The notes: generated by a model not told the origin, from the sequence alone. A DNA stretch of 64,000 nucleotides from Nonomuraea sp. PA05 (GCF_008086045.1 NZ_VSEY01000016.1:184432-248431), one strand, 5' to 3'. Counted from the stretch's first letter, positions 32,169-40,745 are shown. Made by a program: numbers and translations.

Positions 32169-33998
32169 ATGCGCTTACACCTGGCCGCCGCGGCCACCGC
32201 CCTGGCCCTGACCGCGATCACGATCCCCACCGCCCCCGCCCAAGCCGCGCCGCCGACCAAGCAGATGGAGGACCTGGACCGAGGGCTGATCAGCGTACGA
32301 TCCGGCTCCGGCAACCTCGTCTCCTGGCGGCTGCTCGGCACCGACCCCGACGGCGTCTCCTTCAACCTCTACCGCGGCTCCACCAGGATCGCCACCGGCC
32401 TGACCAGCTCCACCAACCACCTCGACAGCGGCGCCGCGGCCGACGCCTCCTACACCGTCCGCGCCGTCGTGAACGGGGCCGAGCAGGCCGCCTCGCCCGC
32501 CTCGCTGCGCTTCACCGGCGGCACCTACCTGGACGTGCCCATCCAGCCGCCGTCCGGCGGCACCACCCCCGACGGGGTCGCCTACACCTACAGCGCCAAC
32601 GACGCCAGTGTCGGCGACGTGGACGGCGACGGGCAGTACGAGATCGTGCTCAAGTGGGACCCGTCCAACGCCAAGGACAACTCCCAGTCGGGCTACACCG
32701 GCAACGTGTACGTGGACGCGTACCGGCTGAACGGCACCCGCCTGTGGCGCGTGGACCTGGGCCGCAACATCCGCGCCGGAGCGCACTACACGCAGTTCCA
32801 GGTCTACGACTACGACGGCGACGGCCGGGCCGAGGTGGCCATGAAGACCGCCGACGGCACCAGGGACGGCGCGGGCACGGTGATCGGCAGCTCCAGCGCC
32901 GACCACCGCAACTCCAGCGGGTACGTGCTCAGCGGCCCCGAGTACCTGACCATGTTCAACGGCCTGACGGGCGCCGCGATGTCGACCGTCAACTACGACC
33001 CGCCGCGCGGCACCGTCTCCTCGTGGGGCGACAGCTACGGCAACCGGGTGGACCGCTTCCTGGCGGGGACCGCGTACCTGGACGGCGAACGGCCCTCGCT
33101 GATCATGGCGCGCGGCTACTACACCCGCAGCGTCATCGCCGCCTGGGACTTCCGCAACGGCGCCCTCACCAAGCGCTGGACGTTCGACAGCAACTCCGCC
33201 GGCTCGCAGTACGCCGGGCAGGGCAGCCACAGCCTGTCCGTCGGCGACGTCGACCAGGACGGTCGCGACGAGATCGTCTACGGCGCCATGGCCGTCAACG
33301 ACAACGGCACCGGCATGTGGAGCACCCGCACCGGCCACGGCGACGCCCAGCACCTGGGCGACCTCGACCCGGCCAGGGCCGGCCTGGAGTACTTCAAGGT
33401 CAGCGAGTCCGCCTCGCAGCCCGGCTCCCTCTACATCGACCCGCGCAACGGCTCGATCCTCTGGTCCACCCCATCCGGCTCCGACAACGGCCGCGGCGTG
33501 GCGGGCGACATCTCGACGGTCAGGGTGGCCGGCGAGTTCTGGTCCGCCGCCGACACCCAGCTACGCAGCGTCACCGGCAACAACGCCGGGCGCGAGCCGT
33601 CCTCCGTGAACTTCCTCATCTGGTGGGACGCCGATCCCGTCAGGGAGCTGCTCGACCAGACCCGGATCGACAAGTACGGCACCACCGCCGACACCCGCCT
33701 GCTGACCGCCTCCGGCGTGCACTCCAACAACGGCACCAAGGCCACCCCCTCGCTGTCGGCCGACCTGTTCGGCGACTGGCGCGAGGAGGTCATCTGGCCG
33801 ACCAGCAACAACACCGCCCTGCGCGTCTACTCCACCACCACGCCGACGGACCGGCGGATCTACACGCTGATGCACGACCCGCTCTACCGCGTGTCGGTGG
33901 CGTGGCAGAACACCGCCTACAACCAGCCGCCGCACACCGGCTTCTTCCTCGGCGACCGCATGCCCGCGGCGCCGCGTCCCGACATCTACGTGCGCTAG
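32169..33998 (+). CDS. Secreted rhamnogalacturonan lyase, polysaccharide lyase family 11
   Basis: 609 aa. A signal peptide (about 1-28, ending AQAA) leads into an N-terminal Ig-like domain and a large beta-propeller. Calcium-binding DxDGDG loops recur: VGDVDGDGQYEIV, YDYDGDGRAEVAMK, VGDVDQDGRDEIVYG. These, plus MEDLDRGLIS and the ending NQPPHTGFFLGDRM, are PL11 features. The enzyme cleaves the rhamnogalacturonan I backbone of pectin. GAAGGA precedes the ATG at 32169. Codon 3 is TTA, so bldA-dependent translation is likely. LacI-like operators upstream suggest sugar induction. Confidence 0.94.
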   Translation: MRLHLAAAATALALTAITIPTAPAQAAPPTKQMEDLDRGLISVRSGSGNLVSWRLLGTDPDGVSFNLYRGSTRIATGLTSSTNHLDSGAAADASYTVRAVVNGAEQAASPASLRFTGGTYLDVPIQPPSGGTTPDGVAYTYSANDASVGDVDGDGQYEIVLKWDPSNAKDNSQSGYTGNVYVDAYRLNGTRLWRVDLGRNIRAGAHYTQFQVYDYDGDGRAEVAMKTADGTRDGAGTVIGSSSADHRNSSGYVLSGPEYLTMFNGLTGAAMSTVNYDPPRGTVSSWGDSYGNRVDRFLAGTAYLDGERPSLIMARGYYTRSVIAAWDFRNGALTKRWTFDSNSAGSQYAGQGSHSLSVGDVDQDGRDEIVYGAMAVNDNGTGMWSTRTGHGDAQHLGDLDPARAGLEYFKVSESASQPGSLYIDPRNGSILWSTPSGSDNGRGVAGDISTVRVAGEFWSAADTQLRSVTGNNAGREPSSVNFLIWWDADPVRELLDQTRIDKYGTTADTRLLTASGVHSNNGTKATPSLSADLFGDWREEVIWPTSNNTALRVYSTTTPTDRRIYTLMHDPLYRVSVAWQNTAYNQPPHTGFFLGDRMPAAPRPDIYVR

Positions 33999-34018
33999 GG
34001 ATCCTGTACGTTGAGGCG

Positions 34019-34405
34019 ATGGACGAGCGGATCGCTCCCGTGCAGGGTATGAAGATCAGCGTCCGGACCCGCCGCGACGTGGTGATCGTGGACCTGGAAC
34101 GCTTCCTCGCGACCGCCCGCGCGGCCTACCGCGAGCAGGATCCGAGGGCGACCGAGGAGGACGCGGCCGAGTTCGTCGGCGACGTCCACGACGCGATCTG
34201 GCTGCTGCTCGACCGGGACGGCGAGCTCGCGCCCGGCGAGCCGCGGACGCGGGCCGAGCAGCCGTCGCGGGACCGCCCCGACGGGCTGCTCCTGGCGGGC
34301 GAGGTGCAGCACATCTCGCTCGACGACCCGCTGCCGCTGCCCGGCAGTCACTGCTTCGAGCTGGACGATCCGGAGGACTACTTCGCCCTGCCTCCCGAGC
34401 GGTAG
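34019..34405 (+). CDS. Small uncharacterised acidic protein
   Basis: 128 aa, start ATG at 34019 after TTGAGGCG. Nothing in it is recognised. It is hydrophilic with many Asp/Glu, starts with a predicted strand (MKISVRTRRDVVIVDLERFL) and ends with an acidic tail rich in DDP. It sits 20 bases after the lyase gene and is convergent with the cobalamin-binding gene, two bases apart. No function is assigned. Confidence 0.6.
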   Translation: MDERIAPVQGMKISVRTRRDVVIVDLERFLATARAAYREQDPRATEEDAAEFVGDVHDAIWLLLDRDGELAPGEPRTRAEQPSRDRPDGLLLAGEVQHISLDDPLPLPGSHCFELDDPEDYFALPPER

Positions 34406-34406
34406 C

Positions 34407-35420
34407 TCACGGGCGCCTGGCTCGTGCCACCATGTCGAGGGCGCGCGGGAACCCTTCGAGGCGTCCGGACAGCGCGTCCAGCGCGGCCGGCAGCAGCGAC
34501 TCGGGAATGTCGCGCGCCATGAGCACGTGCCGCATCCAGCCCACGAACGCCGAGAACAGCTTCGGGTCGTCCACGTACAGGGCGGCCCGGAGGAAGTCGA
34601 CGAGGTAGGCCACCTGGTCCGCGAGCTGCCCGAACTGCTGCTCGGTGCAGCCCGCCGGATCGGGCCCGCGGGCCAGGTCCGTCACGATGCCGCCGACGAC
34701 GTCCCCGGCGGAGCGGGTCAGCTCGGTGTACTCCCGGTCGGCCAGCCCCAGCGGCTCCTCGCGGGAGCCGGCCCGGCGCGGCAGCGGCCCGGCGGCCAGC
34801 AGGTCGGCGGCGGCGCGGGCGTCCGGCGCCCAGGCGTCGGCGCCGAGCAGACGTGCGTAGCGGCCGTCCGGCCCGAACGCGGCGCCTCCGGCCACCACCG
34901 GCGTGCCCGCCGCCTGGCAGGCGGTGATCGCCGCGTGCGCGGCCGGCAGCCGGATGGCCAGCGAGCTGGACAGCGCCACCGCGTCCGGATTCGTCAGGTG
35001 CAGGTGGGCGACCAGGTGCGGCGTGGGGACCTGGGCGCCCAGGTAGTCGACGTGCCAGCCGCGCACCCGCAGCACCTCGGCCAGCAGCCGCGCGGGGAAG
35101 GCGTGCCACTCGCCGTCGATGCACGCCACCATGATCCGTCCCCTGCCCGGACCGTCCTGACGGGGCAGGCGGTGCGCCAGCGCGGCGAGCACGCGCTCGT
35201 TGACCGCCGTGGCCGCGTGCTCCTGGGGGACGGAGAGGCGGTTGGCCGCCCATTCCCGGCCGACGCGGGCCTGCACGGCGGCCACGACCTCCAGCAGCAG
35301 GGTCTCCATGGGCATGCCCGCGTCGAGCGCGTCCGTCGCCGCGGCGGTGGCGGCGTGCTCATCACCGGCCATGGCCGCCGCCCACAGCGCCTCCACCCGC
35401 TCCTCGACGCCGTCCGTCAT
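34407..35420 (-). CDS. Stand-alone cobalamin-binding protein with CarH-type photoreceptor signature
   Basis: 337 aa with no DNA-binding domain. An N-terminal four-helix cap (about 1-85) is followed by a B12-binding Rossmann domain (about 94-210). The cap contains W57-x9-E67-H68, the Wx9EH motif that marks light-sensing AdoCbl proteins of the CarH/LitR family. The lower-axial-ligand region reads EWH (104-106), giving His106, in a changed ExHxxG (G replaced by P). A third helical region (about 240-337) is unassigned. The ATG overlaps the phosphatase stop (ATGA), so the two are translated together. Light- or B12-dependent control of the phosphatase pathway is inference. Confidence 0.85.
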   Translation of the reverse strand: MTDGVEERVEALWAAAMAGDEHAATAAATDALDAGMPMETLLLEVVAAVQARVGREWAANRLSVPQEHAATAVNERVLAALAHRLPRQDGPGRGRIMVACIDGEWHAFPARLLAEVLRVRGWHVDYLGAQVPTPHLVAHLHLTNPDAVALSSSLAIRLPAAHAAITACQAAGTPVVAGGAAFGPDGRYARLLGADAWAPDARAAADLLAAGPLPRRAGSREEPLGLADREYTELTRSAGDVVGGIVTDLARGPDPAGCTEQQFGQLADQVAYLVDFLRAALYVDDPKLFSAFVGWMRHVLMARDIPESLLPAALDALSGRLEGFPRALDMVARARRP

Positions 35421-37054
35421 GGCTGTCCCTCTCCTGCTCTGCGGGGGGCCGAGATGGCGACGACCGCCATGTCGTCGTGCTCGCCCTCGCCGACCCACTC
35501 GGAGGCCAGCATCTGCACGCGCTCCGCCACCGCCTCGGGAGGCATGCCCGCGCTGTGCCGGAGCTGCTCGCTCAGCCGCTCCTCGCCGAAGAACTCGTGG
35601 CCGAGCGGGCCGCCCCTGGCCTCGATGATGCCGTCGCTGTAGAGCAGGCAGGTCTCGCCCGGCTCCAGCACCACCGAGTCGGTGACGCTGGTGATGTCGT
35701 CCAGCACGCCGATCAGCGTGCCGACGGCCGGGACGGTCTCGACGCGGCCGTCATTGCGCATGATCAGCGGCGGCGGGTGCCCCGCGCTGGTCAGCCGCAG
35801 CGCCACCCGCGTGCCGCAGTGCTGGAACGAGGCCAGCACCAGCGTGACGTACCGGGCCTGGTCGCTGTCGGTGACGAGCACCCCGTTCAGCAGCTCCAGC
35901 ATGCGGTGGTGGTCGTCGGCCAGCGGCAGCAGGGCGCGCAGGGTGTTGCGGATCCTGCCCGTGAGCACGGCCGCCTCCAGCCCCTTGCCCGCCACGTCGC
36001 CGAGCACCACCAGCGACTCCTGTCCCGAGCCCGCCACGGGATAGACGTCGTAGAAGTCGCCGCCGACCCGCTCGCTGGGGCCCGCGGGCCGGTAGCGTGC
36101 CGCCAGCTCCACCCCGTTCAGCGCCGGCGTGGGAGGCGGCAGCAGCTCGGCCATCAGGGTCTCGGTGATCACCGCCTGCTCGACGTACAGGCGGGCGACC
36201 GAGATGGCGGAGCCCGCCCACTGGGAGAACAGCCGGACGAAGATCCGCTCGTCCTCCGAGAAGCCCGCCCGCGCGCCGCGCACCAGCACCAGCGCCCCCG
36301 CGGGCAGCCCGTGGCCCGGCAGGGCGGCCACCGCCACCGAGCCCACCCCGGCGCGCCTGTCCCCGAGCACCCAGCCGGGGGCCTCCTCCGGGTCGATCCA
36401 GCGGGTGGGCACCGGCGGGAAGCCCTGCAACGCCTCGGGCAGGCCGGGCAGCGTAGTGGGGTCGATGTCCGTCTCCCACGTGGCCGCCTCGCCCGCGGCG
36501 GCGCAGCGGGCGATCGCGTACCGGCGGCCCGCCCTCGGCAAAACCACCAGCGCGGCGTCCGCCAGGCGGCGGGCGGCCAGGCAGGCGGTCACCTCCAGGC
36601 AGCGGTCGAGGTTCAGCGAGGGCAGCAGCTCGTCGGAGGCCTCGGCCATGAACGCGGTCCACTCGCGCAGCGAGTCCATCGCGTGCTGCCTGCCGGTGAC
36701 GTCGATGAGCCACCAGACGATCCGGTCGCCCGTCGCGTACACGGCATGGGCCTGGAACACCCGGCCGGCCAACTCGCCGCACGGCTCCTCACCGTCAGCG
36801 CGGCCTCCCGCGGCCAGCCTGTCGTGCGCCCGCGCCAGCCACTCGGGCGCGGCCCGCTCCAGCCGCTCGCCGACGCCGGTGCCGGACAGCAGCAGCCGGG
36901 CCGCCTTGTTCGCCTGCTCGACGACCCCCGCCGTGCTGACCGCCAGCATCGGGTACGGCGCGTCCTCCCACACCATCCCGACCATGGCACCATCCTGCGA
37001 GACCCCCGGATTGCTCACGCTACCGCCGGTGCACCGGGGCTCTCTTGCCGCCAT
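35417..37054 (-). CDS. PAS-GAF-PP2C (SpoIIE/RsbU-type) protein serine phosphatase
   Basis: 545 aa. A PAS-like domain (about 27-125, AVSTAGVVEQANKAARLLL), a GAF domain (about 135-300) and a PPM phosphatase domain (about 325-540). Metal-binding acidic residues sit in GGDFYDVY, LGDVAGKG, LLYSDGIIEARG and GEHDDMAVV, so it should be active. Such enzymes dephosphorylate anti-sigma-factor antagonists (STAS proteins); no partner gene is in the window. Other starts are GTG at 37018 and ATG at 36985. It is coupled by ATGA overlap to the cobalamin-binding protein. Confidence 0.92.
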   Translation of the reverse strand: MAAREPRCTGGSVSNPGVSQDGAMVGMVWEDAPYPMLAVSTAGVVEQANKAARLLLSGTGVGERLERAAPEWLARAHDRLAAGGRADGEEPCGELAGRVFQAHAVYATGDRIVWWLIDVTGRQHAMDSLREWTAFMAEASDELLPSLNLDRCLEVTACLAARRLADAALVVLPRAGRRYAIARCAAAGEAATWETDIDPTTLPGLPEALQGFPPVPTRWIDPEEAPGWVLGDRRAGVGSVAVAALPGHGLPAGALVLVRGARAGFSEDERIFVRLFSQWAGSAISVARLYVEQAVITETLMAELLPPPTPALNGVELAARYRPAGPSERVGGDFYDVYPVAGSGQESLVVLGDVAGKGLEAAVLTGRIRNTLRALLPLADDHHRMLELLNGVLVTDSDQARYVTLVLASFQHCGTRVALRLTSAGHPPPLIMRNDGRVETVPAVGTLIGVLDDITSVTDSVVLEPGETCLLYSDGIIEARGGPLGHEFFGEERLSEQLRHSAGMPPEAVAERVQMLASEWVGEGEHDDMAVVAISAPRRAGEGQP

Positions 37055-37082
37055 ATCGCTTCTTTGCAGGATCTTTCACTCT

Positions 37083-37238
37083 GGTGACCTGGGCGGCGCA
37101 GACCGCGCCGGCCACGTGGGCATGCCGGTGAGCCGCTACCGCAACCGCGTCCGGGTCAGCCGCGCGCTGGCCCGCCTGGACCAGGGCGAACAGGACCTCG
37201 CCCGGCTCGCGGCCCTCCTGCTCGAAAAGTCGCTGTAA
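37083..37238 (+). pseudogene. Remnant of an AraC-family regulator (C-terminal HTH piece)
   Basis: The frame encodes GMPVSRYRNRVRVSRALARL followed by EQDLARLAALL, the hinge between the two AraC helix-turn-helix motifs, then stops before the final FADQAHF-type helix. There is no start codon or sensory domain. It is a decayed copy left between the phosphatase and the sigma gene. Confidence 0.6.
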
Positions 37239-37298
37239 TCCGAATCCGCCCTCCAACCGGTAGTCATCACTGGATGGCCGACGAGACGGAGATGACGG

Positions 37299-37799
37299 AT
37301 GGACGACGGGTTCGCCGAGTACGTGGCTCACCGGCAGCTACGCCTGTGCCGGATGGCGTACCTACTCACCCGTGACTGGGGCACGGCCGAGGACGTGGTG
37401 CAGACGGCGCTGGCGAAGGCCTGGCTGGCCTGGCGGCGGATCGAGGGCAACCCCGACCCGTACGTCTATCGGATCATCGTGAACACCCACACGTCGTGGT
37501 GGCGCAGGCGCTGGCGCGGCGAGGTGCCGGCCGAGGCGCTGCCCGAGACCGCCGATCCGCGTGACGCGGCGGCCGAGGTGGACGACCAGGCGGCGCTGTG
37601 GAGCGCGATCGGCGCGCTCTCGCCGCGCCAGCGGGCGGTGATCGTCCTGCACTACTACGAGGGACGCACGCTGACGCAGGTCGCGGAGATCGTCGGGTGC
37701 TCGCTGGGAGCGGTGAAGAGCCAGCTCAGCCGCGCGCTGAGCCGCCTGCGGGTCGATCCGGACATTCGGTGCATGAACGTGGAGAGGGTCAAGCGATGA
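37299..37799 (+). CDS. ECF sigma factor, SigE family
   Basis: 166 aa RNA polymerase sigma factor. Region 2 has LCRMAYLLTRDWGTAEDVVQTALAKAW (cited in parts: YLLTRDWGTAEDVVQ), region 4 has LSPRQRAVIVLHYYEGRTL and a VGCSLGAVKSQLSRAL helix. The SigE-family layout (TIGR02983 type) usually pairs with a membrane protein downstream; here the next gene overlaps by ATGA. Target promoters are unknown. Confidence 0.92.
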   Translation: MDDGFAEYVAHRQLRLCRMAYLLTRDWGTAEDVVQTALAKAWLAWRRIEGNPDPYVYRIIVNTHTSWWRRRWRGEVPAEALPETADPRDAAAEVDDQAALWSAIGALSPRQRAVIVLHYYEGRTLTQVAEIVGCSLGAVKSQLSRALSRLRVDPDIRCMNVERVKR

Positions 37800-38548
37800 C
37801 GCACACCGAGAGCGACCTGCGAGAGCTGCTGACCAGGCGGGCCGGGGAACACGGCGGCGGTGCCGGGCTCGACGCGATCATCCGGCGCGGCCGCCGCGTC
37901 CGCCGCACCCGGCGGGCTTTCATGACGGGCGCGGCGGCGCTGGCCGTCACGACGGTCGCCCTGGCCGGCGTGCAACTGCGCCCGGCCGCGCCTCCTGTCG
38001 CCCAGCAGCCCGTGGACTCGGCGGAGGTCGAGCGGCCCGTCCCCGAGGTGCCGGCGAAGTTCGAGGTGCGGCTGGGGGCGAAGCAGTTCGACATGCCCCT
38101 CCTTCACTCCGAACGCTTCGACATGCTGGGCGCCCGCACCGTCACCTTCACCCCGACCAGCACCTACACCGGCTCCAAGGTGCTCTGCGAGGACCCGAGG
38201 GCCTGGGTCGTCACGACGGAGCGGCTCAAGGGCGGCGAGTCGGGCGGCGGCGCCGCACGGTGCGGTGACGGCAGGGGCGGCATGCACCACGACGAGCTGT
38301 CCGCACCCGGCGGCTGGCTGGATGGGCCGCAGACGCTGAAGGTCTGGGTCTTTCCCTCGGACGCCCCGGTCCGGGAGGTGGCGAAGGCGGTCACGGGCTG
38401 CCGGATGTTCGGCAAGGACACGGGCTGCGACGAGTCGGCCCAGCTCCACGCGCTGATGAACCCGAAGGTACGCGAGCGGCTCCTGGCCGAGCTGGGCGAC
38501 CGTCCCGGCAGGTGGGCGGTCGGGATCTACGACCGTCCCGCCAGGTAG
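37796..38548 (+). CDS. Membrane-anchored partner of the SigE-family sigma factor
   Basis: 250 aa. An N-terminal cytoplasmic arm (about 1-40; LRELLTRRAGEHGGG) precedes one transmembrane helix (about 42-60), then an outside domain with three or four Cys. This is the usual topology of the proteins encoded after SigE-type sigma factors. No zinc anti-sigma motif HxxxCxxC is present, so anti-sigma activity is only inferred from position. The start overlaps the sigma stop (ATGA). Confidence 0.78.
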   Translation: MTHTESDLRELLTRRAGEHGGGAGLDAIIRRGRRVRRTRRAFMTGAAALAVTTVALAGVQLRPAAPPVAQQPVDSAEVERPVPEVPAKFEVRLGAKQFDMPLLHSERFDMLGARTVTFTPTSTYTGSKVLCEDPRAWVVTTERLKGGESGGGAARCGDGRGGMHHDELSAPGGWLDGPQTLKVWVFPSDAPVREVAKAVTGCRMFGKDTGCDESAQLHALMNPKVRERLLAELGDRPGRWAVGIYDRPAR

Positions 38549-38555
38549 CGGGCGT

Positions 38556-39518
38556 TCAGAGCCAGTGCCAGGTGACCCGCGCCTGCTCGGCGGCGTCGGC
38601 CAGCCACTCCTCGAAAGCGTCCGCCCCCGCGGCGGCCAGCGTGGCCGCGTCCGCCACGGCTTCCTCCCGCTTGAGCACCACCCCGGTCAGGAAGCCTCCC
38701 TCGAACGGCACCGGTCCGACGGCGGACGCCTCGCGCAGCGGCTCGGGCAGCTCGCCCGCCCAGACCTGGGCCCTGGTGAGGCGCACGTCCCACCGGCCGT
38801 CGAGGGGGCCGTGCAGCTCGTCCACGCCGACCGGCTCGTCCGCCGAGATCGCCCACACGGCCCACACCCTGGCGAACCGCTCGCGGTGCCGGGCCAGGTA
38901 GCCGGCCGCCAGCTCCGCCCGCATCCGGGTGCGGAACCGCTCGTCCTTGGCGCCGGTGGTCATGTGGTCGTGGAACGCCTCGGCGCTCATGCCCATGCGT
39001 TCCAGCCACCTGCGCATCGCCTCGCCGCTGGTGAGGCCGTGGCGGCGGCGGAAGCCGTCCGCGGCGGCCTGGACGTCGTCGAGACCGACGTCCTCCTTGG
39101 CGGCGGCGTTGCGCAGGACGCAGAACCGGACCAGCTCCTCCTGCGGCGACAGCCCTGGGCGCGTGAGGGAGCGGAGCATCAGCATCGCCTCGGGCGTGGA
39201 GACCTGCATGCCGTCCACGGTCAGCAGGTTGCCCGCGGCCCAGTGGGTGGAGTGGTCGACCAGCCAGGACGCGCCGTCGTCCGGCTGCACGCCGAGCATG
39301 ATGGTGCCGCCGGCGGGGTCGTCGATCAGCAGGTCGTAGTCGACGATCGGCGAGCCGGGGCGCGGGTTGGTGACGAGCTGGGCGGCGAGCTCGGGATGCG
39401 ACGCGGCCCACGCGGCGGCGGCGCGGCGGGACTCCGCCACGGCGGTGCGCCTGCGGCTCAGCTCGCGCAGCAGGTTGACGCCGCTGTGGAGGACGGGGCC
39501 GAGGTCGGGTGCGGTCAT
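38556..39518 (-). CDS. PpiC/SurA-related peptide maturation protein (TIGR04500-like)
   Basis: 320 aa soluble protein. The central helical part (about 125-230; DVQAAADGFRRRHGLTSGEA, RWLERMGMSAEAFHDHM) resembles the chaperone domain of PpiC/SurA foldases, without a secretion signal. This matches the family described as 'putative peptide maturation system protein' next to ATP-grasp enzymes (TIGR04500, from memory). The N-terminal part (1-120) is family-specific. It starts 25 bases after the ATP-grasp stop codon and is the last gene of the precursor-ligase-foldase unit. Its role, perhaps leader binding or peptide folding, is inference. Confidence 0.78.
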   Translation of the reverse strand: MTAPDLGPVLHSGVNLLRELSRRRTAVAESRRAAAAWAASHPELAAQLVTNPRPGSPIVDYDLLIDDPAGGTIMLGVQPDDGASWLVDHSTHWAAGNLLTVDGMQVSTPEAMLMLRSLTRPGLSPQEELVRFCVLRNAAAKEDVGLDDVQAAADGFRRRHGLTSGEAMRRWLERMGMSAEAFHDHMTTGAKDERFRTRMRAELAAGYLARHRERFARVWAVWAISADEPVGVDELHGPLDGRWDVRLTRAQVWAGELPEPLREASAVGPVPFEGGFLTGVVLKREEAVADAATLAAAGADAFEEWLADAAEQARVTWHWL

Positions 39519-39543
39519 GGCTCATCCACTCTCAAGGGTGCGG

Positions 39544-40521
39544 TCATGGCGCGTCCGTTTCTCCGGCCGTGAGCCAGTCGGCGACGGCGTCGCTGATCGG
39601 CAGGCCGGTCAGGTCCTCGATCCACGCCCACTGTCCGTTGGGGTTGATCTCGAGGAACACGTACTCCCCGTCCGGGGTCAGGATCAGGTCGATGGCCCCG
39701 AACGTCACGCCGAGCGCGGCGACCAGGTCGACGCACCGGCGGGAGACGTCGTCGGGCAGGTGGTGCACGCTGTGGCGGGCACGGTCGAAGTCGTAGTGGC
39801 GCCAGTCGTCGCGGGTGCGCGGGGAGTCCTGCGAGGCGATCTCGGCGGTGAAGACCTGCCGCCCGACGACGGTGACGCGCAGCTCGACGGCCTTGCGCAC
39901 GTACGGCTGCAGGATGGTCGGCTCGTGGGCCAGCCCGGCGCGGCCGGCGAGGTCCCTGCGCTGCACCACGGTGGTGTAGACGGTGTGCCGGGCGCCGTCG
40001 ATCTCGAACGGGGCGTACTCGACGGGCTTGGCGATCAGCCGCCCGCCGGCCCGCTCGTAGGCGGGCACCAGCTCGGCCGGGTCGTTGGTGATCACGGTAC
40101 GCGGCACGGCGAAGCCCAGCCGCTGGGCCAGCGCCAGATGGACCAGCTTGTTGTGCGCCCTGCGCAGCACCGGGTGCCTGGCCGGCAGCCAGCGGGCGTC
40201 CAGCAGGTCCCAGAAGCCTTCGAGGAACCACTCCGACAGCTCCCCCGCGCGGTCCCGCAGGTCGGCGGCGGTGACGTGCGACGCGGCGGCGGGCTGTCCC
40301 GGCCGCCGGTTCCACACGGCCGTCGTCTCGCCGAGATCGACGGTCTCGCCGCCGGTGACCAGCCCGAGCTCGGTTCCGCCCGCCGCGAACCGGGCGGTCA
40401 GGTGGGCGAGGCCCGGGTACTGGCCGGGATCCCACCAGACGACCTCGGCGCCCCTGGCCTTCAGCTTGGGCAGGACCATGCGGACGGTGGTGTCGCCGGG
40501 TTCGCTGAGAATCAGTAGCAT
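39544..40521 (-). CDS. ATP-grasp RiPP ligase (MvdD/graspetide-synthetase-like)
   Basis: 325 aa. After an N-terminal preATP-grasp domain (MLLILSEPGDTTVRMV), the ATP-grasp fold has the nucleotide Lys in IAKPVEYAPFE and ILQPYVRKAVELRVTVVG. The Mg-binding end reads FGAIDLILTPDGEYVFLEIN with PNGQWAWIED, the signature of macrolactam/macrolactone-forming peptide ligases. Such enzymes join Ser/Thr/Lys to Asp/Glu side chains of a precursor. Start ATG at 40521 behind GAGGGGGG. A hairpin separates it from the precursor gene. Confidence 0.88.
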   Translation of the reverse strand: MLLILSEPGDTTVRMVLPKLKARGAEVVWWDPGQYPGLAHLTARFAAGGTELGLVTGGETVDLGETTAVWNRRPGQPAAASHVTAADLRDRAGELSEWFLEGFWDLLDARWLPARHPVLRRAHNKLVHLALAQRLGFAVPRTVITNDPAELVPAYERAGGRLIAKPVEYAPFEIDGARHTVYTTVVQRRDLAGRAGLAHEPTILQPYVRKAVELRVTVVGRQVFTAEIASQDSPRTRDDWRHYDFDRARHSVHHLPDDVSRRCVDLVAALGVTFGAIDLILTPDGEYVFLEINPNGQWAWIEDLTGLPISDAVADWLTAGETDAP

Positions 40522-40533
40522 GTGGCCCCCCTC

Positions 40534-40572
40534 GGCCGCGTGGGAGAAGCGCGCGGCTCCTCCCACGCGGCC
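40534..40572 (-). terminator. Attenuating hairpin between RiPP precursor and ATP-grasp genes
   Basis: Perfect 13-bp stem: GGCCGCGTGGGAG (40534-40546) with CTCCCACGCGGCC (40560-40572), 13-base loop. It follows the precursor stop codon by 11 bases and leaves the ligase ribosome site free. It may be a partial terminator or a 3' stabiliser that raises the ratio of precursor to enzyme mRNA. Confidence 0.7.
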
Positions 40573-40583
40573 CTGAGCGTTCT

Positions 40584-40745
40584 TTAGTAGTCGGACACCC
40601 AGCCGTCGGACGGCCTGCCCTCGGTGCCGTTCGTGTGGTAGCAGCGCTCCATGCGCGCGCCACCGGAGACCAGACCGAGGTCCGCCTCGTCGATCACCGG
40701 CAGTTCGTTGCTGAGATCGTCCAGGTTCACGATCTTCTTAGTCAT
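40584..40745 (-). CDS. RiPP precursor peptide with double-glycine leader
   Basis: 53 aa behind GGGAGGG. Leader residues 1-29 (MTKKIVNLDDLSNELPVIDE, then ADLGLVSGG) end in a bacteriocin-type VSGG, residues 26-29. The 24-residue core (30-53) has hydroxyl donors at Thr38, Thr41, Ser46 and Ser51 and carboxylates at Glu33, Glu42, Asp47 and Asp52. It ends PSDGWVSDY, so SD pairs recur. One Cys (34) is present. This is the kind of core an ATP-grasp ligase would cyclise by ester or amide bonds. Ring pattern and cleavage site are inferred. No peptidase-ABC transporter is adjacent. Confidence 0.82.
   Translation of the reverse strand: MTKKIVNLDDLSNELPVIDEADLGLVSGGARMERCYHTNGTEGRPSDGWVSDY

Noticed and set aside
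38565..39572. Plus-strand frame opposite the PpiC-like gene
   Set aside because: Shadow frame, Gly/Val/His/Arg-rich; the minus frame has the expected ribosome site, context and domain.
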